A stretch of DNA of 64,000 nt from Mesaphorura yosii (GCA_009869945.1 WIXG01000061.1:186001-250000), one strand, 5' to 3'; shown: positions 35,298-48,609, numbered from the stretch's first letter. Numbers and translations are program-made. Notes: a model not told the origin generated them from the letters alone.

Positions 35298-35411
35298 TAC
35301 ATCACAAATTACAATTAAAAGGTTTGACTTGTTCTTTTTTAAGTTAAAATATACTGTAAGTGTAGAACCAATTAATTAAAAGAATCAATCCTTAAAAGAT
35401 CTTGTGACAAA

Positions 35412-35417
35412 AATAAA
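35412..35417 (+). terminator. Poly(A) signal of the secreted-protein gene
   Basis: AATAAA on the plus strand, 175 bp after that gene's stop. It lies 9 bp from the stop codon of the convergent Brahma-like gene, so cleavage would fall opposite Brahma coding sequence. Confidence 0.5.
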
Positions 35418-35425
35418 AAATGAGA

Positions 35426-38400
35426 TTATGTTTTCTTGGAAGAGCCTGGTTTGGTTTTTCTTCGCTTTCGAACGACAATATCATCGTCATCATCACCGTA
35501 CCGGCTCCGTCTTCCTCTTCGACGCTTGCGTCCTTTAGATGCTTCTTCATCCTCCTCTTCCTCGTCCGCCGCCTGTATCAGAGCATAAAATATTAATTTC
35601 GAAGTACACGTCATAGGGTGGCAAAAAATACGATCTTACCCCAATTACTTTCAAAAATTCCTTGTCGGTTAGGGAGTCGGAATAATCAACTTCCTTCCGC
35701 TGCCTATTTCCACGGCCGAATTCACGTTCTTCCTCCTCATCTTCCCAAACCTAATTCACGAAGCATATTCGAGTTAAGAAGGTGAAACCTTTGCTGCTCG
35801 AATGTAGTTCAGCGTGCGTAAACTTACTTCGTCGTCTTCTCTTAATATCCACGCTGGCAATTCCGCCTCCTCCATCAGGCGCGGCTTGCCTTCTTTTGCT
35901 TCTTCCTTATTTCGTTCAATGTCCATATTCTGGAACAACTCGAACTCATTCTCATTTCTTGCAATCATTTGGTTAATCGTTTCGTCATCCGGAACTTCGT
36001 CTTCCTCCTCTTCCTCAGGTTGATCCTGATGAAGAATCGTCTGCAGGAATTGTTTTCTTTCCATTCCAGTTGATTTTTGATCAAACATGCCGGCTTGAAT
36101 GACCTGTGACCCAAATTAATGTTATCGCGTGTACAGCGAAGGAACTGGAAATTACCAACTCACTTTCTCATCCATGTTCAACTTAAATTTAGCAGCAGCA
36201 AGAATGCGCTCTTCAACAGAATTGACCATCATTAGGCGCAATACTCGCACTTCGTTTTGTTGCCCAATGCGATGAGCTCGATCCTGAGCTTGCAAATCCT
36301 GCAAGGACATAAACAATCCATGGATTTATAATTCAGAAATTGAACGTTCGTTGCATGCTGCATTTTCATACCTGATGTGGATTCCAGTCTGAGTCAAATA
36401 TTATGACCGTGTCAGCCGCTTGTAAATTTAAGCCAAGACCTCCAGCGCGAGTGCTGAGTAGGAATATAAAATAGCTAGAATCTTTGTCATTAAACCTCTT
36501 GAGTAAATCTCCTCTTTCGTCAGCTCGAGTCGTCCCATCAAGTCGGAGGTAAGAAAAACCACGATAGCACAAAAAGTCCTAGAAACCAAGTATCAATAAT
36601 TGTATATTGTTTCCGAAGTTTAGAGAACATTGGCGAAACAGCCCAGAATAAGGGACTTACTTCCAAAATAGTCATTAGCTGAGTCATTTGACAAAATAGC
36701 AATACTCGATGATTAGTTGCTTTGAGCTTTGGTAGTACTCTATCGAGAAGTTCAAATTTTCCAGAAGAACGGTAAAGGTCAGCACTACAAGAAGAAATTG
36801 CAGAAATTATAGTTTATTCTTTTCGTCTTCACGTGAATGACGACATTATTTGTGAGTTTCTTACTTTACAAGGCTGGCATCTTGTCCCAAATAATGATCC
36901 TCAATGTGATTAAACATGTACGGATGGTTGCATAATTTCCTCAACTGCATAATGGTATTCATCAAGGCTTTACTTCCGCCCTTGCCCTGCTTTCCTTTCT
37001 CGGATCCATCAGTCAGCAGAATTCCTTTCGCTTGCATGTGCCTATTAAAATATAGCCATTTTTGAAATTATACTTCCCAAATCTAAATCGGTCATGTGAA
37101 CAGATATTTGTTATTCGTTCGTCTAACCTGTACAATGCCTTTTGTAGACCAGACATCTCACATTTAATGATGTACTCCACTTTATCAGGCAGCTGCGACT
37201 CAACTTCCTTCTTCAATCGGCGCAGCAGGAACGGGCGGAGAACTTTGTGAAGACGACGAATGATCAGAATGGTTTCTTCTTCATTCAGTTCGACCTTTTC
37301 GCCTGTTGTTGCGAACGGTGCATTAAACCATGTTTCAAAGGTAGAACACGACTTGAAAATTGATGGTAACAAGAAGTTCAAAAGAGCCCAAAGTTCGGGA
37401 AGCTTATTTTGGAGAGGTGTTCCAGTTAGGAGCAAACGATGTGGAGCGATATAATGTGTATTGAGAATCTGGGTCAGTTTGCAATGGTGATTCTTCATTC
37501 GATGTCCCTCATCAATTATCATGTATTTCCATCGAATCTGATTAAAAGTAAATGGCGGCTGTCAGGATTGAATTGGGAATTTGAAGGTTCTCGTCTTAGT
37601 TAAACTTTACCTTGGCTAACACAGCCTTATCCCTTATGATGTACTCGTATGTTGTAAGCAGAACGTTGAACTTGGTCGAACGCATTGAATTTGTGAGCAT
37701 GCGTCGTGTGCCAGGCGAGCCTTTGTAGGAAACAATCTTTACGGATGGAGCCCATTTTTCAAACTCAAGCACCCAGTTTGATAGCGTTCTGGATTTCAAA
37801 ATTGATTTAAGGAAAGCATCATTATCTAATCAAAACTAAGCAGCATAACATAACAGAAACTTACGAAAGTGGCACGATGATTAAATATGGTCCAAGGTTC
37901 TTTTTCTTTTCCATCAAGAAAGTGATTAATGCGATAGTTTGGATAGTTTTTCCCAAACCCATTTCGTCAGCAAGAATACTGTGCAAAAGGCACATTGTGA
38001 AACTGATTAGAATCGACGATACATTTTTCCTATCACTGTATGAGAAGGGGTTATGCCTTACCCATTTAAATTATTGTTATAGAGAGATACCAGCCACTCG
38101 AGACCCTGAAATAATTCATACGTGTACTAGCTTATATCATCAATCCATCAAGTAATAGAAGACAGGAGTACCTTAATTTGATATTCCTTGAGCTGTCCGT
38201 TGACAAGAATGGTAGCCTGTTCCTTTACTTGCTCATGAATTGTGTGCGCAATTCTACATTAGAGGATTAGTTAAACATTGAAATTTGATCCGACACGCAT
38301 TGGGGTAGTTCATTTCATTACCCGTAGTATGACTGGTCCCCGCCTTGCTTGTATTCATCATCTTCACCCTTGGCCTTTTGTATGACCGCGACAATCAACT

Positions 38401-40328
38401 CAGGATTCTCCGCACTCAATGGCTCCTCACCTTCCACAGTCTTGGCCTCTTCGCTTGTTCTGGCAACCGGAGCAGCAGGAGGTTTATTCCCAGTATCTTC
38501 TTCACCAGACTCTTCATCGTCGGATCCCTCGTCATCTCCCTCTTCTTCCTCTCTCGGTACTGGCTCCCATCCCGGGTTCATTTCAAGCCAGGTTTGCAGC
38601 TGAGACGCCAGTGGAGCGTCCTCGCCAGACAAAATTTTCCCACTTGACACGTTTGAGACTGTGACCCGCACGTCCGATTGAGATCCTTCGTCATTTAGTG
38701 CGTCAATTGGTTCTCCAGCTTCGTTTGTCTTTGCTTCCTTCTTTTGCTGGTAAAGGCAATGGGAGACACAGAATTAGTACCAGAAGACTCCAGAACTTAT
38801 CATTGCAGTTACCTTCTTCTTGAGTTCCCTAAACTTCCTCCTCTGCTCTGCTTTATGTTGTTTTACCATTTGAGTCAAATTAGCAACATATTCATCGGTT
38901 TGGGTCAAAAGGAATGCCAGACGACTATCTTTCTTCTGATCAATTAGCTTTCGGTAACCTTCTTCGTCTTCGGCCATCAGGCGCCTCATACGCTCTTTCT
39001 CAATTCTTTCTCTTTCCTTCTTTTGCTCTCTCTCAGCATTCGCGTGGTAGTTAAGTACAGCTCGATTTAGTTTAGCGAGTTTTGTTATGATGTGTTTGCG
39101 ATGTTCAATCATGTTTTTGCCTTGTTGATTAACGCAGCGAAGGAATTCCTGTTAATTTGACAATTGATTTTTCATCTGTCCTATTTCAAAGTAGAAATGT
39201 AGGAAGATTTGCTAAGTTAAGTACCTGGTGTCGTTCATGCTTTTCTCTCTCGGCTGCTTCCATCTTCATCTTCTCTACCATGGCCGTCGACCTTGCATCA
39301 CGCAAACCTTGCCTCTTCGATCGCTTGTATGCCTTTATCAGGAGCCCAGTTTCCATTGTTGTCTCTTTTCGCATGCATTGCAAAAACTGAAACATAGAAG
39401 TTATATTATGAGTCACCAAGTAGGAAATTCGAGAATTTGGGTAGGCGTTTGAGAAGGTATGTTAGGTTCATACGTCCTGTCGCAGTTGACGCTGCATATT
39501 TAACAAGCGAAGGGCCCTTAATTCAATTTCCGCCTTTCTTCGAACGTCTTCGCTCATGGTTGTTGGAAGATTATTGAGCTCTTGAATCCGTTCAATAATC
39601 CTTGTAGCAAATCGATTTGCGTAGATATTCCGTTGTTCATATCTTTGCTCGACAATAACCGATTCACTCAAAGGGCCTTGAAATAATCAAAAGGATATTG
39701 GATTGACTTTTAACGACTTTAATTAAACCCAAGCGTTTACTTACGAGGGCGTTGGGAAGCAGGAATTAGTGATTTCTGCCCTTCTGCAGCCAGTCGAAGG
39801 GTTGGTGACACTCCTTCATTCCTTGCCAGTCTTCGATAAACTGCGATCTGAGCCTTGAACTGTGCAAGTTGCCCAGGAGAATACTTCAACAAGGAAGACA
39901 CTTCTAACTTAGGCTCCTGATGACGCAGAACAAGTCAATAGTCAAAACATTCATTAAAGACAAACTGAACCAGCATCTAGCACTTTTGCTAGTTCTTCGG
40001 TTTACAGTCCAATAAAGTAATTCGCACTAACCTTAAATTCAACACTTCCGTTTGACTGCCCTGGTTCATAATTCGAAACGACCTTCGTGGTCACATCTTG
40101 ACTCCTTGCCTTGGCCAAAAGAGCATTCAGTTGAGAATATCGGGGGTCATTGGTAAGACCCCTTTCTTCCATAGCTTTAATTGCATTTTGAATGCCACCA
40201 ATAGCCTCCTGACTCTTCAATGAGAAATAGAAGTGATTAATGAACTTCAAGTCGCTTCCGATCAAGTAGTTAATATGCATGATAAGGTCATAACTTACCA
40301 AATTCAACCCGCCCGTTATTACAGGCAT
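35426..40328 (-). CDS. brm: Brahma/SMARCA2-4-type SWI/SNF ATPase lacking a bromodomain
   Basis: Many exons run from [10 protein letters not shown] (40328) to a stop at 35426. In order: a short lead with [17 protein letters not shown], as in Brahma N-termini; a QLQ-like segment (about 39760-39915, [20 protein letters not shown]); an HSA region (about 38810-39670, [20 protein letters not shown]); a BRK domain (about 38540-38660, [19 protein letters not shown]); the Snf2 ATPase with ADEMGLGKT and [10 protein letters not shown]; the helicase C lobe with [18 protein letters not shown] and DRAHRIGQQ; then SnAC ([19 protein letters not shown]) and [14 protein letters not shown]. All ATPase motifs are intact, so it should use ATP to slide nucleosomes in a BAF/PBAP-like complex. 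After SnAC it ends in an acidic and basic tail ([12 protein letters not shown]...), with no bromodomain. The usual long Pro/Gln-rich N-terminus is also absent. It may be a paralogue or a reduced orthologue. Confidence 0.93.
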
Positions 40329-42776
40329 CCTGATTTTCGTGATTTACAGTCCGGGGAGCAGATATAAATCAATACCACGTAGCTCACTCTTCTAAACAAA
40401 CAGCACTAATTACGCGGCAATTGATAGCGAACACACTTAATTTACAGCAGCGGATCGTTTTCCCAATTTGTAAATTGCACTGGACTCGTTTCTTCTGTAT
40501 TGTACAAACCTTTCAACTTTGAATCTTTTGTTACGTTCTCATATTCACTTTTGAGAGTGCCGAATGAGTGCGCTCACGATTCACGAAGGACGCTCGCTCA
40601 ATGCGGCCCAAACACAAGCAGATCTCAGACAGAATCATACAACCTGCAACCGAAGCTTTTGTTATTGGCATGAATTTTGAATGAATGAACGGCTTTCTGT
40701 AATCGAAAATGCCACCTTTGTCAAATGCCGATTTCATTTACCAATACTTTAAATTCAGCTATGAATTGCTTGAACTTTCACTATATTTCACCGCGTGATT
40801 TTGCAAGAGATTTCGCCGGACATCCTCTTTTAAAATACTCTATACAACAATTAAGATTACGCGCAAGACACATCTTGCTGTATTTTAATGCAAGAATCTG
40901 ACACGTCAATTTTTGAGGCTGGCTGGAGTTCGAAATAGTAAGATCAATCCAGAATCCAATCCCGTCACAAAGTTTTAATGAATATGAACCCATTTGTTAT
41001 GAATTTTTTTGAGTGAAGGAAATTCCACGGTTATCTGTTTTAGGCTCTACAAAACTGTTCCTCATTTTACAGTTTCTTTTGCAATTTTATAAAAAAATAT
41101 CTATAATCAGTTGATGAAATTGACGTGGCTCAGTCAACGTGCACTACAATCACATTTTCATTGGAAAGGGTTAATCAATTTTTTGACCCGAACCGACTTA
41201 TTTAAATGAAATGAAGTGTCATCTTCATCATTTTTCATCTCTGCAGATTTTCGCTCCGCCATCCGCATCTCTTCTGTTGCTTTTCGCAAACGTGTCTGTC
41301 AAATGCCATCGACTCCACTCCACGTGACGACGATTCACGATTCTCAATTCGTTGCACGCTGGAGAAAGTCGAGCACGTCGAGGTAAACAATTTACCTCGT
41401 CCTGCTCGTACGCGGCACGCGTACTCATTCTTGTTTTTTTTGGGTTGTCTCGTTTGCCAAGTTGGTTTATATGCTTTGCCTTTGCTTTGCTCTGCTGAAG
41501 CTGTACAAAAATTGGCGCTTCGTTTGCAAGATTGTGAAGACTACAAAAATGAGGCGTAGGAAGAAGGGACTAGTTTTTCACCCAGAGAATCCACCTCTCC
41601 ACTGCGTCAGATTCCGTACCTCACTCACTGAAACACTGCTGAGAGGAAAGGGGTAGCAACTACAACGTAGCAGAATTCATATTACGAGGCCGTGGGTTTC
41701 TCAAAGTGTTTTGAAATGGTCTTTATGCACTGTATACCAGCGAGCAACGAGTAACATGGTCAGGCCTCCAATGGCTGACGTTATGTTCATGTGCGAGCAG
41801 ACAGACGGGACGTTATGCCAAAGATCTAGAATTTCGTAGCGGGGACAGGCCAAGCAAGGCAACGGCAATGCAGACTCACGTAATACTTTTGATTATGAGG
41901 CCTATCACTTCCACAGCGCATAACAACGAACAATCTCATTTAACGTGAAGCCACTCGCATTGCCACACTTTTATGTTTTGGAGGTCTCGCCTGCCAACCA
42001 AATTAATAATGGTGATCGTTTAGATTAATTTGGACTGACAATTCGCGAGTGATTCGACGCACAGTTTGGAACTCATTCGACTAGAATTTTTCTGAATTTT
42101 CAGTGTTTAAGGATAAGCAGCATTTTCTGATGTGAGTCGTGCCTGAGAACGACTGGGGTCGTTGGCAGTTGTGGGCCTCCGAGTCGTATGGGCTTATTTA
42201 TGTAAATTATTAATCAGTGCGATTCACAAGCACAAGTCCAACTTCAACAAGAATTCTGTGTTCGTTCCATTCATACATAGTTTGTCAAGCAGCACAAAAC
42301 TAGATTAAGGTCCCAAATGACTAAAGGCAATAAAATGGCCACGGTCACGGCGGCTGGGTGGACAAGAACACGACTGACTCGTGGGCGAAATCAGACTCGT
42401 GGTAAGAACCGTTTTGGCTAATGCGCGGCGCAATAATTTGCAGCTTCTCGGAAGTGCAAGTCGCTTCTAAAAGGCTGGAGCAATAATATTTAAGTTGCCA
42501 GTTAACGAAAGCACTTGAAAGAAGTCGAGAAATAATGAGTGCTTCTCAGTCGTTTAGATATTTGAAGATCTGTGAATAAATAGAAAGCAAAGCAAAGGTA
42601 GCCACAAAGGTCTTTTCAATTGTGGAAGTGAAAGGCACAACCAGCATTACGATTCACAGGAAGCGATTTTCAAGCCCAAATGCTTCGATTCGCGTGTCTG
42701 GTCCAGACCTGCTTCACTTCAATGATTCCAAGAATTCCATTGGATGGTTGCCAATGATTTGACTTCTGTCTTGCAG
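40329..42776. other. Divergent intergenic region between Brahma-like and SMC6 genes
   Basis: No supported gene. It should hold the Brahma-like promoter and the promoter plus first exon(s) of the SMC6 transcript. The CAG acceptor at 42774-42776 implies an upstream non-coding or coding exon somewhere here, but its donor could not be picked. Frames present are under 71 codons. Confidence 0.45.
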
Positions 42777-43474
42777 AATTGTCCCCAGACATAAACGACA
42801 TGGACGCTGTGCTCGCGAGAGCCAGCAAAAAGAGCCCGATGAAGGTCAAGCCAACACCAAGGCCCACGCCCAGGAAAAACACGCGTGCCTGGACAAACAG
42901 AAAAGAGGGTCAGACTGACGTGTATGTCACAGTACAAACCATCGGGCCCGATCAGCTCCCTTCCGTGTCTAATCTCACGAACAAACAGAAACTGCCCGAC
43001 CTGGAAGATGCGGGCTATCCAACGAGACCCAGCAAAGTTGCAAAGGTGGTGTCGATCACTCATCCTACTGAGTTCGAACCAGCGAGCAGTCTGTCGGCAG
43101 ACTCGGACAGAAGTGACCGAAGTGATAGTGATATTGAGAATATGGACAGTCCGATTGTTCCGTTTAACATATGTGATGGTTTTGAGGGGCTGGGACCGAT
43201 AGGCGATCCCTTGACAAACGACAATATCAGTGTTAACGACCTAGGCCTACACCCGCCCTGCCCCTCACCCGACCACAGTCTTGACGAAACCGTGTCCACC
43301 GTATCGCCCATCATGTCGCCGTCGACGCCACAGAAATCCCCTTGGATACCACCACTCATGATGGAAGATGTGGACTACGACGGACAAGTTCTGCAGCACG
43401 TAAGATTCGTTCTCAACTCGTACCTCGTACGCGAGATTCATACGAGAGTTATTAAAGTACATGAAAATTCTTGA
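42777..43474 (+). CDS. Ser/Pro/Asp-rich open frame just upstream of SMC6
   Basis: After a pyrimidine-AG acceptor (42776) an open frame runs to TGA at 43472-43474, with ATG at 42800. The product starts with a basic region (KVKPTPRPTPRKNTRAWT), followed by acidic Ser/Pro-rich sequence with likely phosphosites (SPSTPQKSPW). A GTAAG donor at 43400 in phase 0 could splice it to the SMC6 exon at 43481, giving SMC6 a roughly 200-residue N-terminal extension. If unspliced, it ends as a separate protein about 224 residues long from the ATG. No known domain is seen. The amino-acid pattern looks genuinely coding. Whether it belongs to SMC6 is unresolved. Confidence 0.6.
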
Positions 43475-43480
43475 TCCCAG

Positions 43481-46400
43481 ATGGAGGCGAGGAATTACGA
43501 ACGGCCAGGAAAGCTTATCAGTATAAAATTGTGGAATTTTATGTCACATTCCAGTTTCGAAAAAGTTTGGCATCCAAATGTAAGAACATCTGCTTAAAAT
43601 GCTTTTAAAATCTGTACATTGCAAACTCCAACGCTTCTTGTACCGTGTCCAGGTGAATTACATCATTGGAGACAACGGCTCAGGGAAAAGTGCCATCTTA
43701 AACGGCATCTTGCTGGGACTTGGGGCAAAATCATCAGCTACAGATCGAGGCACTTCTGTTGCTGGGTTCATTCAGCACGGGGCTCCTTCCTGTAAAATTG
43801 AAGTATCATTGACGAATGATGGGTCTCTTGATTTTGACCGTTACGGTGATAAAATCGTTGTGAGGAGACACATTGACAGCAGAGGAGTGTCAAAGTACGC
43901 TTATTCGGACTCTTGATTGCGATGAGAGCTTTATTCCAGGGGCTTTGACTAAGTATGGCCAATTCTTTCGCAGGTACCAGATCAAAACACCAGATAACAA
44001 GATGAGGCCCTTGGACAGGAAAGAATACGATCGCATTAAGCTTGCCCTGCAAATTATGCCCGACAATCCTCTGCAGTTTCTAAACCAGGAAACATCAAAG
44101 AACTTTCTACGAACCGTGGACCCGAAACAAATGTACGTTGCTTCAAGGAGAATATTATCTTCAATTCGTACGAATTTGATGATTTGACCTAAGAGTTCCA
44201 TTACCTTATTCAGGTACAAATACTACTACTCCGCACTGCTTCTGGACAACAGCGAAGATCTTCTCAAGAAAACTGTAAACGATTTTCAAAACACAGATGT
44301 GACACTCATCGGAAAGGAGAAGGTAACATTCGCTGAAGTTTTTAGCTTTGGACGGTAGCGGAGGAACTCATCCGTTGTCATTGTATTTGTCAGGGTTGGG
44401 AAGACTTGCAAGCCAGAGCGACTGAACTGAAGAAAGAGTACGACATGATTCTATCGATGGAGAGTGCAAACGAAAAGATAATCTACTTGGAACGAGAGGG
44501 CTACTGGGCAGTCGTCATTCACTTGGAAAAGAAGGTGAAACACCTGGAGAAAAATTTCAAGTTGATGGAGGACAAGATTCAGACTACTAAAAAAGAAATA
44601 AAGGATGTGGTACATCAACGAGAGTCACTAAAATCCGGCCTCGAGTAAGTGAACGTTTTGAAATGAGAAAGTAACATATTACAAAATAGGTGAGTACTAC
44701 TAATTTCGGCCTTACTTTTGTGCTTCAGGTCGGAAGCCTCCGAACTGAAACGCCTAAACCAAGCTTTACGCAGCGAAGAAGCTGAAAAGGAACAAAAGCG
44801 ACGTGAGATCAATAACGCACATTTGGAATTGACAGAACACCGGGTGAAATTGCGTGGATGTGAAAAGGTTATTACGGATAGCATAAAGGCGAAAAAGGCA
44901 CTGGAGGACAAGGTCGTCAAATTGCAAAAGGAGATGGAAACCAACTATGAACGCAAACGCACTGAGCTCGACACGAAGAAGGCAAATCTGGAGAAGAGGG
45001 AGCAGGTTCTCAATGAGAAGATTCAGGCCGCAACGGCTCGTGAGCAGGAACTACTTGAGGAATTGGATCAATGTGACGGCATAGAAAGATCAAAAAAGTT
45101 TGAAACCATCGAACTGAACAAGAGAAAGAGAAGTAAGACATAGACTAAAGTTAAACAATTGAATCTTTCATGACTAAATTGTTATTTGTGCGCAGGTGAA
45201 AAGCAAAGGGAATTGAATAACATTTTAAAGGCAACGAGCACGCCTTACGACAGATTTGGAGTACACATGGAGAGGCTCGTCAATAAGATAAATGAGAATC
45301 GACACAAGTTCAAATTTTTACCTAAAGGCCCACAAGGAATGCTGTACACCGTTAAGCCACAAGTACGCGATTTCATACTTGTCAAAATCTGCTTGAACAA
45401 GTTCGGCGTTAGTACATTTGAGAACTGATATCTCATGCGATGTTTCTTTTTCTCACCAGTATGAGAAGTACACTGCTCTGGTCGAGTTTATTCTGTACTC
45501 ATCCTTGTACCAGTTCAAAGTCTCGACACAAGAAGATTACAATTTAATGAGCCAACTGATCAAGGAAGTTTATGGAAACAAAGACCTTCAAGGAGTAAAA
45601 CGTGCAACTTTGTTTCTGGCTCCAGAGTACAATGGGGTAAGTAAATGCTTAACTCGCTTTTTGGTCCAATTCCAATTCACTGATACAAATTCCTACTTTC
45701 TATTTCACAGCGATACAGTTTGACATTAAGTGCAACTTGCAAGTATCCCACAGTTCTTGACGTCTTGGACATTACCGATGACGACGCAACCGTTTTTAAT
45801 TGGCTAGCAGACGGACGTGGAGTAGAAAGAATACTTTTGTTCCCAGACTTCAGAGAAGCCTGCGAAATTATGAAGTCTGTGCACACGTAAGTGCATAAAT
45901 ACTGACGTACGCCATATGCGTAGAATGAATGCAGTGCTATCATTTGAATTTTATATCAATCTCATCACAGGGTACCTAAAACATGTACGCAAGGCTACAC
46001 ATTAGACTGCCGGCAGTTAACTCCGGCTCCAGAATACCGGTGTTATGTCAAAAATGTAATGCGAACTCCCTGCATTGTTCAAACGACTAGGTGTGACAAG
46101 TCTGTGTAAGTAAACACGGACAAGCTTGATTACTGATTGCTGATTACTGCAATCGTATTTGAGGTGGTTTCTACAATGCCATTATCTCATCATACACTCA
46201 CAATTCCAGAGGCATTCAAGAGGACATCTTACAGTTGGACATGGAAACGGAAAGTCTGCAAAAGGAGTTGAGGCAGGCAAAGGCAAACACCGAGTCTGTG
46301 CGAAAACGATTGAGTCACGTTCGGATAGAATTGAAACAATTGAAGAAAGAACTTGTCGCTGTTAAGACCGAATACGGCCATCTTGACACGGCAATTAATT

Positions 46401-48180
46401 ATGTTCCTGATGTAGCGTCTCATGTTAGCTTTATTCATTGGGCAATACAAAACGCAACAACTTGCCTACTTCATCATAAACTAACCACTGATTCTTACAA
46501 TTAGATGGAGGATATTCAAGACAGACAAGAAGAAATCAACCTTAAAGAAAAGGAGAAGGAAATTCTCAAAGTTAGGGTCAAGGAATTTGAGGCGCTGTTG
46601 AACGTAGCCACAGCCGCAGTCAACGAGCTGGAAACGGGGATTTACAAGCTCCAAACTGAAGCAAGTTCCATTGAGGACAGAACTGGCTCTGTGGAAACAA
46701 AGAAGAACGAACTGAGTGTGGTGAGTAATATGCGTTCTGGAATTCCCAAATCGACTTTCAGGATTCCCACTCAGAACAATATTTGTGTCATACAGAAAAC
46801 TAAGCGACTGGAAATTGTGCTCGGAAAGTTGTTGAACACAAGAGACGGAATGAAAAAGGAATTGGACGAACACACTGCGAACCTGAAGAGAAAGATGAAG
46901 GAAAAGTATGGCAAAACCCAACGCATTGAGACGACGAGGTAAGCCTGCTGCAATTCGCCTCGTATCTGTTCTGATTTCGATCCCAGATTCCCGATTTGTC
47001 CGTCCTTCCATGTGCAGAGAGCCTGAGGAAATTAAACAAGAAATTGACAGTTTGAAAATGGTTCTGAATAAGAACAAGAACAGACTCAAGCAGAAAGACG
47101 ATATTTTCCGGGAATGGCAACAAGCGCAGAAAATTGCAGACAGTGTTGGAGAAGAAATACGCATTTGTAAACAATTGATGAAGGTGAAAGATAAGCTCCT
47201 AATAATGAAATCTACAGCCTTTCACGTTTTTGAAAACGAAACCTTACCAATTCCTTCTCTTCCAGGCTTTGGCTCCCACGTTGAAATTGCAACAAGATCA
47301 TTTTAAGAGAAAGAAGATCGAGTACGGCAACACACTCCAAACGTGTTTCCATTCGCTAATAACAGCAAGACAATATGGTGTAAGTTTACAGTAAACACGT
47401 AATTTTCACCTTTTTCCCAACAAGCATTTCACTTGATGGAGACTGTGTTGGTTGATTTCTCAGGGATCGCTGGTAATCGATCACAACGACAGAACTCTCG
47501 TGTACTTCGTGAGCCGTGACAACTTGTCCGAGGCCCGAGCAATGAGCAATTTCAATAAGACCACTTTGGGCGACTTAAAAACTGTGAACAGGTAAGCAAA
47601 AACTGGTATGCGATTTGCAAGGATCAACGACAGTTTTGTAGAAATTAACGATATAATTGTTTGCAGGAGAGGAATTAAGGATTTCACATCAGCATTATCT
47701 GGTGGAGAACGATCGTTTGCTACGATTTGTTTCATGATATCATTGTGGCAGACAATGGAGGCGCCATTTTTTGTCCTCGACGAATTTGACGTTTTCATGG
47801 ACCCATTCAATAGGAAAGCTAGCCAGAACATTATTACTGGACACACAAAGAATCAACGAGAAGCCCAATTTTTCTTCATTACGCCTCTTTCATTAGACTT
47901 TATGCATCCATCAGAATACACCAGTGTACTAAGGTATGTTGAGAAATCAAGCAACAGCTAGATTTTGGCTGAATTGTGTTTGTTCTACAATTATTGCATT
48001 TTAATATCATCTGACAGGTTATATCCTCCTGTTCGTGATATAAACAACGAACAATCGCCCAACTCCAACGAGCCGGAACAGGCGCATCCGAAGAAAACAA
48101 ATGGAAAGAATGGAAATGGAAACGGAAAAGAAATCGACGAGGCAGGAGCCCCACAGAGGAAAAGGACGCGAAGGAACTAA
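43481..48180 (+). CDS. SMC6: SMC6, structural maintenance of chromosomes protein 6
   Basis: Eighteen exons: 43481-43579, 43653-43894, 43974-44132, 44214-44322, 44394-44644, 44729-45132, 45196-45362, 45460-45636, 45711-45886, 45971-46105, 46210-46411, 46505-46720, 46796-46938, 47018-47183, 47266-47379, 47464-47591, 47667-47933 and 48018-48180. All join in frame, giving 1105 residues from ATG 43481, close to the usual SMC6 length. The start region has KLISIKLWNFMSHSSFE, then Walker A GDNGSGKS. Long coiled coils flank a hinge (about 45200-46100, with DVLDITDDDATVFNWLADGR). The C-terminus has the signature ALSGGERSFAT and Walker B FFVLDEFDVFMD. SMC6 pairs with SMC5 in the SMC5/6 complex for recombination repair and replication-fork stability. 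An in-frame TGA lies 9 bp before the ATG, so any N-terminal extension must come by splicing (see the frame upstream). The last exon ends in a basic, disordered tail. Confidence 0.93.
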
Positions 48181-48285
48181 TTAATGTTTGCACTTAATTA
48201 CTAGTTAAGTTTTGCTACTTGTTATTTAGGTTGTGGCAAAGGTTTAATTAATTGACCCTACTTTCACAAGTACAACTTGATTGAG

Positions 48286-48293
48286 TGTAAATA
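48286..48293 (+). promoter_or_regulatory. Pumilio response element candidate 1
   Basis: Exact TGTAAATA (UGUAAAUA in RNA), matching the UGUANAUA site bound by Pumilio/PUF proteins. It lies about 105 bases past the SMC6 stop. Confidence 0.45.
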
Positions 48294-48601
48294 GAATAAG
48301 CACGATTTCCCCAAATTGAAACTGCAAATTGCAACACAACGCTTCCATACATCGTTAAATATCTGCAACATAATGATCAACTGGATGTTATTCGTAGTTT
48401 GAGCCTCACAATTTCTACCGTACCAAGTCCGGATAAAATGCTACTGAACATTTTTCACGTTTATATCAGCAGTTGTTGACAAGTATTAGCGCGGCCTAGA
48501 AGCCTGCCTCTAAGATAATATCGGCATTATGGTTATGTTACCATAAATTAGCCTAAATATTTTTGCGCGTTCTAAGCTAAGGATCTACTTAATTGTAAAG
48601 T

Positions 48602-48609
48602 TGTAAATA
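48602..48609 (+). promoter_or_regulatory. Pumilio response element candidate 2
   Basis: A second exact TGTAAATA, about 420 bases past the SMC6 stop. Confidence 0.45.

Noticed and set aside
46481..47164. A 227-codon minus-strand frame
   Set aside because: Shadow of the SMC6 coiled-coil exons.
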